From Cheilinus undulatus (lineage: Eukaryota; Chordata; Actinopteri; Labriformes; Labridae), in NCBI RefSeq assembly GCF_018320785.1, contig NC_054873.1:21542196-21606195 (forward strand): a stretch of 64,000 nt of DNA, written 5' to 3'. The position numbers and the translations under genes are program-made. The notes under the pieces are model-generated. The model was given only the letters and a program-made list of their open reading frames with translations, did not search any database and was not told the origin of the DNA. Shown in pieces: positions 43,401-56,900 of the stretch. Positions within the stretch are counted from its first letter, which is position 1, and the number at the start of each line of letters is the position of its first letter.

Positions 43401-44914
43401 AAAGGAAATTTTATTGCTTACGGTACACTCTGTGATAAAATGCTTCACCTCATGTGCATATTTGCACTAATCAAACTACTTACCATACCAAAAACTAGTT
43501 AAATATTGTTAACTATACTCAAATTCTGCAAGTAATAAATCTATTCAATGTAACTCAAAAGCTGTAAGAAAGCTCTCTGTGGTAAAATGCCTCACTATAT
43601 ATGCACATTTGCACTAATCAACTATCTTAAATTATCTTATCTACTTCTCGTAAATCTGCCCACATCCTTGCATCTGATCATGTCTAGTCACCATCCTTGA
43701 ACCCTTTTCACATCTTGCAACCATGCTATCAATGCACATGGACCTGTATATACTAGAAATAATACCTACAAGAGCTTTAACAGAATTAAATGTTAATTTT
43801 CTACACTTTCTCCAGATTTTTTTTTTTTTTTTGGTTTTTAATGTTTATTTCCTGTACACTGAGAGCAAAGCTAACCGGAGTCAAATTCCTTGTTGGCCAT
43901 TAAAGCTGATTCTGATGCGTGTCAGAGAGGCCTAAATAAGTTGAATCAGCTCGGTGAAAAAGTCGGTGACTTAACATTAGGTATGCAAACCAATCATTAT
44001 GTGGTTTGCATTTTTAAAACAATTTTTAATGTGTGTCCCACTATTGTTTAAATGTTTAAAGTAAAACACTTCTTCTACAACATTCCTACAACAATTACCC
44101 CTAAAAAACAAGATTCATAGTTAAATTTGACAGATTCTTATGTTTGGCATTTACCTAAAATAGTAGGGAGTTCAGTCTTTGTTAATGATCTACCTGCCAA
44201 TCAGCTGTGGAGCAGATGGTAAGTAGGATGACGCAGACTCTATGTAAAACAATTTTTGCACGCACTGTCATGGTCTGAGGTCATTAAAGGTTGGCGCCTA
44301 GTCATACTATAGATGTCTTCTTATTATTCAATTCTAACCAATACACAGCAACTTAATCTTATTGTCTGTTTTCCTCTCCCCATGCTGTGCTACTTTCAGT
44401 ACCTTTTTCCCTATCTCATCTTTTAAAACATTCCTTTTCTCCTTTTAACACAACATATGCCCTCAATCCTTATACACGTCATACTCATTGTGTTTTCACT
44501 CTTTAGTACCCAGGTATCTCTAGTTGACCACTTGGCCATTTAAAATGAATAAATTCAAATATTTTATTGTTTGTATGTTGTTGTGGTTTTTGACTTCTTT
44601 GAAATTAATAGTCTGTCATATGTTAATGAAGTATGTAGTTGACACAGGCTTCTAAACATGGAGAACACTTCCAAAGAAGACACACAGAAGCAGACTATCA
44701 GCACATTGTTTTATTGTAGCCAGTGTCTCCAGTAAAAAAGATATGAAGTGATGTGCAAATATAATTAGTCTTATAAAGATAAAAATGATGACACTGGGCT
44801 TGTGCATGAAATAAATCAACACCCATTCAGCACATATTTGCCATATGTTTTCAAGGAACCTTTTGTTGTCATTTGAAGAAAGTGGGTGGGAGAATAAATG
44901 AAGGTACACTTTCA
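40431..44914. other. Intergenic DNA upstream of the mucin
   Basis: No gene supported. It includes a T-rich run near 40861-40880, a repeat fragment around 41795-41880 (GATGCACCAATGCG, GGCTGATATCAG), a LINE-like tail at 43430-43920, and unremarkable AT-rich DNA that should contain the mucin's distal promoter. Confidence 0.4.
43430..43920 (+). repeat. LINE-like 3' tail, second copy
   Basis: The module ATATGCACATTTGCACTAAT appears at about 43600 and in diverged form at about 43455. The end CACTGAGAGCAAAGCTAACC, then GGCCATTAAAGCTGATTCTG, is a familiar teleost retrotransposon terminus shared with 32290-32540. Confidence 0.5.
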
Positions 44915-44915
44915 A

Positions 44916-44921
44916 TATAAA
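44916..44921 (+). promoter_or_regulatory. TATA box of the mucin gene
   Basis: TATAAA lies 63 bases upstream of the initiator ATG at 44984, placing the transcription start near 44945 and giving a 5' UTR of about 40 bases. A TATA promoter fits a tissue-restricted secreted product. Confidence 0.65.
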
Positions 44922-44983
44922 GGCTGATCAAGTGCAGTTTGATCATTACCCACTTTGGTGACTGTAAACCCACAGTGGCAGCC

Positions 44984-47900
44984 ATGAGGTTGATCTGCGT
45001 GGGGTTGTGTTTCCTTGCTTTATCTTTTCCTAGTGCCATCAATGTTCAAGCCAGACAGGGTAAGATGCAGGCTCTTTTGGATAAAGTGCAACATTTTTCA
45101 GAGCTGTTTCATAATTAAACCTGTTTTCTACTCTTCACATTTCTACAACAGTTCGCAACCATGTCAGCAGCATCTGCAGCACCTGGGGCAGAGAGCACTA
45201 CAAGACCTTCGACGGCAACATGTTCCAGTTCCCTGGTATGTGTGAATACAACCTGGTCTCAGACTGTCGCTCCCTTTACCAGGAGTTCTCAGTGCACATG
45301 AAGAGGAAGGACATTGATGGAAACCCAACCGTGAGTTATGTGGTGGTCACCATCAGTGAGCTCTCCTTCCACATCAGTAAGAGCCTGGTCACTGTCAATG
45401 GGATTCCGTAAGTAAAAGATCTTAATGCATAGGAAACTCTGACTCTTCTTCTTTGTTATCCATAAAGACTGATGGTAACTATAAATGTTCTTTTTCACAG
45501 TTACCCCCTGCCGTACCACAGTGGAGGCATACACTTGGAGAAAAATGCTGTTTACTTCAAACTCCAATCCAAAGTTGGCATTGTTGTCATGTGGAACGGA
45601 GACGATGCAATCATGGTAAAAAATTCTCCTCAATGTTTTTGATAATCAATATTACCAAAAAGTACAAAAACCTATGAAAATATTTGTGTTTAGTAAGGCA
45701 GCTATATAGGAGTGAAATTTATACATCAGAAATTGGGGGCAAACTCTTGTAAACTCTAAATTCAGCAAAAACCGTTGCAGTATTTAGGTCCCAAAATGTT
45801 TCCAACACTCTTGATAACTTACAACATAGTGCAGGAAAAAGAGGTGGCAAAAATGGGCAGAAAAGGCAACAAACAACAGAAATTAGTTAAAAATGTCAGA
45901 AAGAAGTAGCAAAAATGGACAGTAAAAAAATGGTGGAGAGGGTTTAAAAGTAGCATGAGGGTTAAATAGTAGCATGAATAAATAATTCCAACAACAGAAC
46001 CAGATAATTGTTTGAAACTTTACAGATCAAAAATGAGGTAACTGTTAGCCAGGACGCTAGCACCAATGCTACTGATACAACACACACACACAGATATCAT
46101 CAATAATTCACAAATGGGGAGGGCCCATTCTCTGACTTTTTCAGGGGCCCAGCCAGTAAGCTGGTCTTGTCTTTTTTTGAGCTGATACTGATTATTACCC
46201 ACGCCGATGAAATCAGCAGGGGGTGAGGTTAAGGTTCTGTATCTTTGTTTGTTTGTTTGTTTGTTTGTTTGTTTGTTTGGTTGGTTGGTTGGTTGGTTGG
46301 TTGGTTGTTGTAACTCGAGAACGGAAAGTTGGATCTTCACCAAACTTTCAAGGAATATTGGGATAGTGACAGGGAAGAATCGATTAGATTTTGGTGATGA
46401 TCCGCGTGCCTGTTCGTTTTTTCTCGGACTTCGAAATTTTGAACACCATAGTAATCAATGGAAGCGTAAGTTCCTTGGTGGTGCTGCTTAGGCGTGGGTC
46501 TGCTGCCTCAGACGGCCATTCTAATTAGTTATAATTTCAATTTACGACATGATTGAACAACAAACCTGTCATTAACTAAAGCAAGGCTACTTTATTTCTA
46601 AAGATAAAAGTGTACAAACCTTAACAAAGGGGAGTTTATATCTCTTTAAACCACTCATTCCCAAAGTCTGAGTCGAGACCCACAGTTGTGTCATGGGAGT
46701 TTTTGGGTCACCAAATGAGAATTTCTTTCCTACGGAATTTACTGGAACATTTATGTCTGCAGTACAAATTAAAGCCACCTCAAGGGGCTCAACCCTATAA
46801 CAGTCACCCTTTCAACCATAATAAAACACAACATAAGGCTCTACCAGCCGCTGGATAGCAAGAAAGCTCAAGTCGCAGTCATGGATACTTGACTAGTTTA
46901 AAAAGAAACACAGGCAAACTAGGATGCTTAGAAGAGACCAACTTTTACCAGCAAGTATACGTTTTGACACTGGAATAACTCAAGAAAAAACAGTTGAGTC
47001 AATTTATCTCAGAATGTATCGAAGCCTTCGAGTTTGTTAAGGCATCATCTCCAGCTAATGATTCACACCTGACATGCATTTACACAAATCACATGACTCC
47101 CATCCTCCTAATTCAGAGGTCTACTCAAGCTGCAAGATTTCCAGTCCTTCCTCTACTCTGCAGTTGCCAGCTCTGCCTTGGATCAGCACCGTGCTCTCAC
47201 TTTGAACCCTCCTCCACCCCAGCATCCACCTGTAGGCTCAGACTGAGGGTTTAAGATGTAAACTCGTCACTCATCAATGTAAAATAAATCTGTGAGGAGT
47301 GATGAAGTCGGAGCCTGATGCCAAACAATGCTGTGCTGTCACAATAAATGCTTGAACAGATTACAAACCTGAGATAACTGACTGAACTATGATAATCAGA
47401 TCAGATTCACTCAAGGTATTTTAGTAATGTTAAATGTTGGGTCAGTCTTGCCTGTTTTGTTGTTGTTGTTGTTCTTTCTTTGTTTGCTTGCTGCCTTGTT
47501 TGTTTTGTAAAGATTTTAAAAGAAGAAACTAGTGTTATAACTCCTGTATTTCACTCTAGGTGGAACTAGATGCTGATTATGCCAATCAGACTTGTGGACT
47601 CTGTGGAGACTTTAATGGCCATTCTGTCAACGAGTTCATTCATGATGGTAGTTATGATTTTGATGCTCTTGATAATATTGCATTTTATCAATGATGCACT
47701 GTATTTTTGATTTTTTAAATTCATTAATACGATTACATGTAGATCGTAGAATCAGCCCCATTGAGTTTGGTAACAACCAGAAAGTCCACCTTCCAAATGA
47801 CGATTGTGAGGACCCCTATGAAGAAGATGATGAAGCACTGGAGACTGTGACTGTGCCAGAATCATGCCAGGAGTTTGTGAGTTTATCTTCCATAAAGAAA

Positions 47901-50900
47901 TAAAAACACTGTATGTAGTGATCAATAGACAATTTACTTTACAGTAATTTTGTCTCTTTTTCCCATGTAGCAAACGTTCTGTGATACGATGCTGCGTTCA
48001 GACTCCTGGAAGTCCTGCACTGACCAGATTAACCCTGAACCTTACATCCAGGCCTGTACGCAGGACATGTGTGGTTGCACCAACAAATCAAATGACTTCT
48101 GTGCCTGCAGCACGCTGTCCGAGTTCTCTCGACAGTGTTCCCATGCTGGAGGGCAGCCTCCTACCTGGAGGGAGTCTGGGTTCTGTGGTAAGATTTTGTT
48201 TTCTCCTCTCTGTTTTGTTTGCATCTTTATATTCTATCATATAGGGGTGGAGAGGGAACTTAAGCACTGAAAACAGCTTGATTGGAAAACAGCTAAAGAA
48301 CACATTTTTTTTCAGTAGAGTCCTGGTTTTAAGACTTCAACTTTCTACAGTGTGGAAAGATAAGAGGGGCTTATTATTAGGCTTAAGACACAGCCCAAAC
48401 CTCTATATGGGGTCTGGCAGTTTCACCCCAGGATTTTTTTTTTTCATAAAAAGCTTAATTTTTGTCCTATTTTATGCACTTTGAACACTTTACTTACAAT
48501 CAAATTGGCCTCAGAAAATCTGAAATGTGTTTTTCAAATTTAATTTACTGTTATCATTTAACATTTACTGTTTGAATTTGAAATTTCTGCGCATTTCTGT
48601 TTCTACAATTTCATTACAATATTTTGTATCTGTAGTATTATTATTATTACTATTGCTTCTTCTTCTACTACTTCTACTCTTATTGGTCACGTATAAACAC
48701 TTATGATTTAGTTTCAGTTAATGTTGTGCAGCTTTATGTGTCTCATAACTTTATTTACTTTACACTGTGCTCTCATAGGTTTTTAGTCTCTTGTTCAAGT
48801 ATATGTTGTATTAGTGAAAAAATCCCCAAATAATCACTTTCTTCTTAATTGCACAGTATTTCAGCACACAGAAAACCTAAATACCTAACTTAGTGGATTT
48901 TGAAGGAGAACTTTCTGAAATCATTCTCTATTTTGATACCATTACATACACTGTGAACCCCTTAATTACATCCAAATAATTATTAATTGATTATATATTT
49001 AATAAAAATAACATATCTTAAGTTAGATCATGTTGTCTTTTTCATACCCATGTAATTTATTTTTCCTGAAAAAAATTATATAAACACAAAAAATTTAAAA
49101 CTTGCTCACATTAGGGTTAGTATTTCAGGTGTCCTGGCTGACTTCAATTTGTGACAGTTCAGCACATTATTATCCAGTATTTCTTGCACTTGCAGTATAC
49201 AAATACTTTAGATTTTTTTTTTTTTTAAATGTTAATGTCATTTCAAATGTGGCAAGACAAGAGGCAGCCCTTAAACTACAATATTGCAACCAAAAATAAG
49301 CATGTCAAAGCTGTCTCATTTAATCACAGTGTTAAAGTTTTTCTTGTACTGATAAACAATTGAATTATTTATGTTTTCTTCATTTATGCAATATCCTCAC
49401 AGCCAAAACTTGCCCATACAACATGGTTTATGAAGAAAGTGGCTCCCCTTGCATAGACACATGCACGCATCAAGACACGAGCTCACTTTGCGAGGATCAC
49501 AAGATGGATGGCTGCTTCTGTCCTCCTGGTTAGTGATGCTAACATGCTACACTTACAGCATTGTAATGTACTTTTTAATCCTACAGATTGTCCAGTTGAT
49601 GTTCATGTTAACATGAAAGGTAATGCTGTCCAGGAATTGTCCATGAATTATGGACTCGTGAGTTATTAATGATGTTTATGATGTCTTCACAGGCAAGTCA
49701 ACACTTAATGAGATCTTACATCTGTTGTAGTCATAATTACAGTACTTCAGCATGAATTCATCATATTTGTGGATCCTCTAAATAAACAGAGCCATGATCT
49801 CTGACCTCCTTTACTTTTTCAATTTTGTCATGTTGCATCCTGACGCTACAGTTGAAAAAAAAATCATCTTTATTCTTCACTCAGTACCCCATGATGACAA
49901 AGTGAAGACAGAATTTTAGAAATGTATGCATATTTATGAAAAACTATTCAGTCCCTTTGCAGATCACTTGAAAATTAGCTCAGGTTCCTCCCATTTGTCT
50001 TGACTGTTGCTGAGATGTTTCTACACCTTGACTGGAGTCCACCTATGACCCCACAGCTGACCATGTATACCAAAGCAAAAACCAAGACATGAGGTCAAAG
50101 GAACTGCCTGCACCCACTTGGCTATCATTATAAGTTTCTTGCTTTCATGTGGGCTTTCATGTGTTTTGCACTGAGGAGAGGCTTTCATCTGGTGACTCTG
50201 CCATAAGGCTCAGATCAGTTGAGGGCTACAGTGATGGTTGTCCTCCTGGAACTTTGTCCCATCTCCTCAAAGGATCTCTGGAGCTCTGTCAGAGTGACCA
50301 TTGGGTTCATGTCACCTCTGTTACTGAGGCCCTTCTCCCCAGATTGCCCATTTTGGCCAGATGACCAGCTCTTGGAAAGGTCCTGGTTGTGCTAAACTTT
50401 TCCATTTGAGAATAATGGAGGCCACTGTGCTCTTGGGAGCTATAAGTGCAACATAATTTTTTATTGCTTTCCCCAGATCTGTGCCTTGCAACAATCCTGT
50501 CTCCAATCTCTGCATGCAGTTTCTTTGACCTTATGGCTTGGTTTTGCTCTGATATGCATTTTAAGCTGTAAGGCTTCTATAGAGAGATGTGTGCCTTTTC
50601 CAAATCACGTCTAAAATGTATTTTATCACAGGTGGACTCAAGTTAAGGGGAGGCAACATCTCAGCAACGATCAAAAGAAATGGAAGGAATGATTTTTCAT
50701 GATAATTCAGATACATTTTTGTCCCTTAACTAAAACATTTCCATATGAAACGTGTCACTTTCAGGAACTGTGTTTGATAATGTCTCCCAAAGAGGGTGTA
50801 TTACTCAGGCCGAGTGTCAGTGCAAACGTGACAGAATCTATCAGACTGGTGAGGTTTATCGAGGGGACAGGGAAGAATGGTATGTCAAATGTTTCATTAT

Positions 50901-53900
50901 GCCAACACAGTATTTCATTTGTTGATCTTAATTGTGTATTTTTACATTTTTGGATGACTAATATTATTTGGGATGTTTCAGTACATGTTCTGGGGGTAAA
51001 TGGGATTGTAAGAGGCTTGAGGTGCCTTCTACATGTGCACTTGAGGAGGGTTCACATGTAACCACCTTTGACGGGAAAACCTACACCTTCCATGGAGGGT
51101 GTTACTACACCTTAGCCAAGGTGCAGAGCAAGGTGAGTGAGCCACACCTTTGCATACAAAATTTGTCATTTTAGAGAAGAATTTAATTTCTTAAGTTTAC
51201 TCATAAATGACATGTTTCAGGTTAAGGATGGGCCAAAGTTTAACATCCGAGCTCTGCTGACCCCGTGTGCTAATCAGAAGTTTGACACTTGCCTCAAGGC
51301 CATTAAAATTTTCCTCAACAAGGATAGAAATGATGTGAGTTTTAAGTAGTTACTTGCAAGTTTTTTTTTTAATTAACTGATATTTCTTTCTGTGTAATTC
51401 AGATAAATAATTGTGTTTTTATTTAGTTTTTAGTGTTTGCTTCTGATGGCACAGTTCAGCAAAATAAGCAGACCATCATTCTACCATACAAGTCAGGTGG
51501 GTCAGAAAGTCAGAGATGCTCAGTAAAATATACCTTTTTCATCCTTAACATGGTAAAATTATGTGACTGATTTTTTTGTCCTTTGTATTCAAAGGTGATA
51601 TCCACATATTCCGTCCTTCATCCTTCCACATCTTGCTCCAGACCAGTTTTGGGCTGCACATTCAAATTCAGCATGTGCCTCTAATGCAAGTCTACATCAC
51701 CCTGGACCAGAGCTACAAAGGAAAGATGCAAGGCAAGTTTCACATTTTGTCTTTGCTTAAGCACTGCTTAAACATACAATGGAATAGCTTAAAACTTAAA
51801 AGATCATTCAGATTTAGGTGCCCAGTCCCTTCAACCAGCCTGATGTTGCCAAATGTTTTGACAATTAAAGTCAAGTCTCAGTTTGAGGAATTTATATCCG
51901 ATTTGTGCATTTGTATACCAACTGGTAATCCTTAATGTTTTTTTGTGGATGTACCACTATGTGAACCGATAATGCTGATGTCCAGTTACTTAGACTGCAT
52001 ATTGAGGGGGTCTAGGGTATCTTCATCTGAACTGGACTGGTTTTGCAGTTATCACAAGTACTGGCATTTTTTAAGAAATCCTGATTAATAGTCTAAACTT
52101 AGTAATAACAGCTGGTCTTTTGGTTCACAAACAGCTCCTCATCTGTTACAATTTTACCTTATTTTATATCTTTTAAACAACTGAAAAAATAGAAACAAAA
52201 AGAAACTGTCTATCGAACAGGAACTGCAAAAGGAGCCAGGTCTTCAAACCAGCTCCACTACCTATAGCACATCCTCACTCCCCTGTAACTTGTCGTCTTG
52301 ACTTAAGTTTTCACTTTAATTCCGTCTGGTACCCTATAAAAAGCCTTGCTAAATAGTATACACCCCATCCTTTAAAGACATGTTGAAGACAAAATGAGGG
52401 AGAAAATCTGTTGAAGAGGCACTGCTAGCCTCATAACTTGTGGCTAATTCTACCCATTCCTTTTTATTGCTAGTGGCCTCACTGCACACAGCAAGGAGAG
52501 ATAACACATAAGCGATAAGGGAGAGACCTGGTGTTGGCCAGATCTCGTTAGGAAAATGTAGAGCTTTTTTTTCTTTAGCTTCTTTTTGGGGCTTTTTACC
52601 TTCATTTGATGTGATAACTGAAGAGAGACAGGAAATGTGTGGAGAGAAAATAGGGGAAGTCTCAGCAACAATCAAGACAAATGGGAGGAACCTAAGCCTT
52701 ACAATATGATGGCAGTACAGGATTTTAATTTGCAGGGTTTCTGTGGCTTCTGGGAGTTTCTCCCTTTGATCAGCATGTGCTTTTTGGGCTTTAACCCTTT
52801 AAAACCTAGGGGATTGCCAGCGCTCCCATTTACATATCTATTTTTAACCGCAGGTAGAATTGTAACCAAATGAGCAATAATTATTTTTGCATATAAAACC
52901 AGAGGAGTAACACTAACATATCACACATTCAGTGTGTTCCAGAGTACTGTTTCCTATCTAGAAATATCCTTCCTTCTTTTGCAGAAATATAGTATAAAGC
53001 ACTCACATCAAAACCAATATAATACAATATAATCCAGGCTATAATTGTGTTGTTTTCTTGCAGGTCAGGAGTCGCACTTGTTATTGTTTCAACATAGTCT
53101 TCTGCAGACACATGTATGCTCAAAAGTATCTGGTACACTTAAGAGATTTGATTGCACTACTGTAAATAGTTTATTTTTTATAAAGATGTTGTCTTTTTGA
53201 CAATTGAGCACAATTTCATCTTATTTTCATTTTTGACACAGTTTACAAAGATGGGTGTATTTCAAAAATGAAGTTATGACCACACTCAAAATATTTTTTG
53301 TGGCTTTAAATAACCTTTTGCAACTTATTTACAATCATAATTTTGAGGGATAAAGCTATGGCATCTCTGTATTTGGGAAAATGTGTTAAAAAAAGGCTTT
53401 CCATTTTTCTGGTGTTTTTTGCATTTTGTGCAATTTAATTTGTTAATATAGACTTATCACATACACACCATTTAAATTTGGGTTTTAAGAATTGTATTAA
53501 TGTATATCCAATTCAAATACTCCAAAACTGGCACTACAGCAGGTAAAAATGTAAAGATGTGTTCTGGTGGACTTGCACTATGGTAGGTCATAAAGGGAGT
53601 CAGGGAGTCAAAAAATAATGTTACAATTTGCAGCTAATTATTGACATCTTCATAAAAGTGTCATTTTACCACATTTCTGGTATTCTAAATTCATTTGAAA
53701 TTTCATGTTCTGAAATGACACTTCTAGTTTTGTGGTTTATTTATTCAAACTTCATTGTAGTATGTCTTCAGAAGGGCTGAGAACATTTTTTGTTCCATCA
53801 GGTTTATGTGGGAACTACAACACGATCCTGAATGATGAGATGATGACTCCTCAGGGGATTGTTGAGGGGACTGCTGCCACTTTTACTAACTCTTGGAAGA

Positions 53901-56900
53901 GTAACAGCAATTGCCAAGATAGGGAAGAACGATTGGATGACCCCTGTTCCCTGAGTGTGGAGAATGGTAAAAAGCACTTTTTTTTAAATCATTCTACTGT
54001 TTTTATTTAAAGTCAGCATGTTTATTACTGTAAAGGCAAGGAGATAGTTTAACAGATCTGGAGATGTGAATGAAAAGATTTTTATTTCTTAACTCTTAGA
54101 GAATTATGCCAAACACTGGTGTGCTTTACTCGTGAGCCCAAGTAGCACTTTTGCACGGTGCCATTCGGTGGTGGATCCTGACATGTACTTTGAGGTGAGA
54201 CAAATCTTCCTTTGTTACTCTTTTAGGTTTACTGTTTTGCTGATAGAACTCTCTTAAGATTTTTCTTGTCTTCTGTAGAGGTGTACTTATGCCAGCTGCA
54301 ACTGTGAGAAGAGTGAGGACTGCCTGTGTGCTGTTTTCTCCTCCTATGCTCGAGCCTGTGCATCAAAGGGAGTGTTTTTGACAGGCTGGAGGGAGAATGT
54401 GTGCGGTGAGAATTTTCAGTCATGAATTATGGTGAAGTTGAACAATGGATTTGAAATTTGATAAACAAATTTTCATTTTAATTTGGTCATTATTCTCCCT
54501 CTTCCATCATCGTGCAAAAACAGATAAGTATACAAAGAACTGCCCAGCAACACAGACCTTCTCCTACCAGCATCAGAGATGTCAGCTGACTTGCAGATCT
54601 CTGGGCTCAATGCAGCAGAGTTGCACTTCTGACTTCTTGCCTGTGGATGGCTGTTCCTGCTCTGAGGGTTTCTACCTCAATGATGATGGCCTTTGCGTCC
54701 CTGTGGAAAAGTGTCCCTGCTACCATGATCAAGTGACCATTAAGCCAGGAAAGTCCATCAGCATCAAAGATGAGCACTGGTGAATAAATAGCTTGTAATT
54801 AAATGACAATAGGCCCCTCAGAAATTATGATCCCAATGCTTAATTCAAAGAGAACTGTAAGTTGAGTAGTTTTTAAAAATCTTGTGTATTGTATCTTTTG
54901 TGTCTTGATGAAGTGTGTGTACCAATGGAGTGCTGCATTGCCATTCTTGGAGAACACGCATGTCAGGTATTTTTACTTATCTTGTTTTTTTTGTTTTGTT
55001 TTGTTTTGTTTTTTGGTTTGTTTCTTTTTCATGGCAGAGTCATCGGGGTGATAGAAAATAAATTAATTCAGTTTTCCTCAAGTTACAGCATGCCGTCCTC
55101 CAAAAGTGTTCTTCAACTGCTCTGCTGCTGGCCCAGGAGAGCGTGGACTGCAGTGTGCTCAGACTTGTTTGAATCTCAACAGTGATGATTGTGTGAGTTT
55201 TTTTTTCTGCTCTTCCCAAAATAATAACCAGATCTGGTATTTTTTCAAACAAATATTATTGCAGTATGATAGTATGTTTGATGTAGGGCTGTGTTGCCTC
55301 ACAAGTTCTAAAAGCAGTATAAACTTTTGGTTTCACAGCATCAGTAATGTTTTCTAGTTTGTCATTACTGTGACTCTCTGATCTTTAAAGGATGACACTG
55401 AGTGTGAATCTGGCTGTCGGTGTCCAGCTGGCCTTCTTGACGATGGCAAAGGTTCCTGTGTGAAAGAAAAACAATGTCCGTGTAAGCATGGCGGGCATTT
55501 TTATGCCCCTGGAGCAACAATCCCTGACAAGTGCAACACGTGGTACGTTGGTTTTATCAGACATACAGCGTAGTATTGTAAACTGATTCCTTGTCTTATG
55601 CCTCATTGGTCTTTACTAGAGTACTATGGACTGTTGTTTATTAATCTCTCAAATCCAGACGTCAAACATTTTGACGTATTTATATGCTTTTTCTTTCAGT
55701 AGTCTTTCCATTGTTTTAGCTCCTTTTCTTACATCCCAGCAGCAACTTTAACCATAAAAGAGTAAATTCACCCTGGTTTAGAAGCAGCAGTCTGGTTTGG
55801 GAAAAAGGTTTAAACTGTCCCCCTGTGAAGTGATTTCCATTCTGTTCAGCAAAGTTCAAAACATGAAGTTTCTGTGACAGACTCACAGCCCTCTTCCAGG
55901 ACTTGCTTTCCTTCTGAAGACTGTTTTCACTCACACCAGCATTCAATGAGGTTTCTAGTGAGCAACAGGAAAACAGCAACAGTGGTGGGCAGCTAGTCTG
56001 TGGCTTTTATTACCTGTGGACCCCCTGCAGGGTCTCCTCAGGTCTCCTCCTATCAGAGAGGAGAGTGACATGCTGCAAAGCATACTGGGAGCAGGAGTTT
56101 CTCAGGCTTCCATGTTCCTCATTTGAATCTTTTCCTTCTAACTACAAAACCAGCACTCTCAGTGTTTGCTAGTTTGAGTTTTGTTGTCTACATGATTGAT
56201 TCTCAAAAATGAAATACATAAAAGCTTAAAGCAAATGAAATCATAAAGCACACGTAAATTAAAAAAAAAAAAATGAAAGTATTAAAAGAAATAAAAGACG
56301 CAGCGGATATCACACACTCTCATGCTGAGTTAAAAGCCAAGAAATGAAAAAATGTTCTAGGATGCAATTTAAAAGTAGGTTAAGTGGGGGACATTATGAT
56401 TTCTAGAGCAATTTAGGACTCACCACAGAAAAATCTCAATCATTTTCAGGTTTTTAATCTGGTCTTTGAAAACAACAAAACAGAGTTGATCAGCAGATCT
56501 CAAAGATCTAGATAGAGTGTAAACTTCTAAAAGGTCAGAATTGTACTGGGGAGCTAATCCATTAAACAATTTAACCCTAAAAGCCTATTGTATCATATTT
56601 GATACCCACTTTTATAGGACCTCTATCTGATCAACATGATCAATAAATTACTTAAAAACCTTTTGAATACAATCTGATAAATGATAAAAATGCTCTCAGG
56701 GGGATTATCAGTTGCAGAGAATGCCAAATGTATCAAATGTGATACAAATAAAATATGTGAACATTTACAGCAATTTTTCTTTTTGGAGATTTTGGTTAAT
56801 AAACATTTCATTTCCCCAGAAATGAGAGTTTTCCAGCTATTATTGGAGTTATCAGGTTTTAAGGGGTTAACCCTTTACCTACTGAGGGAGCACCAGTGAT

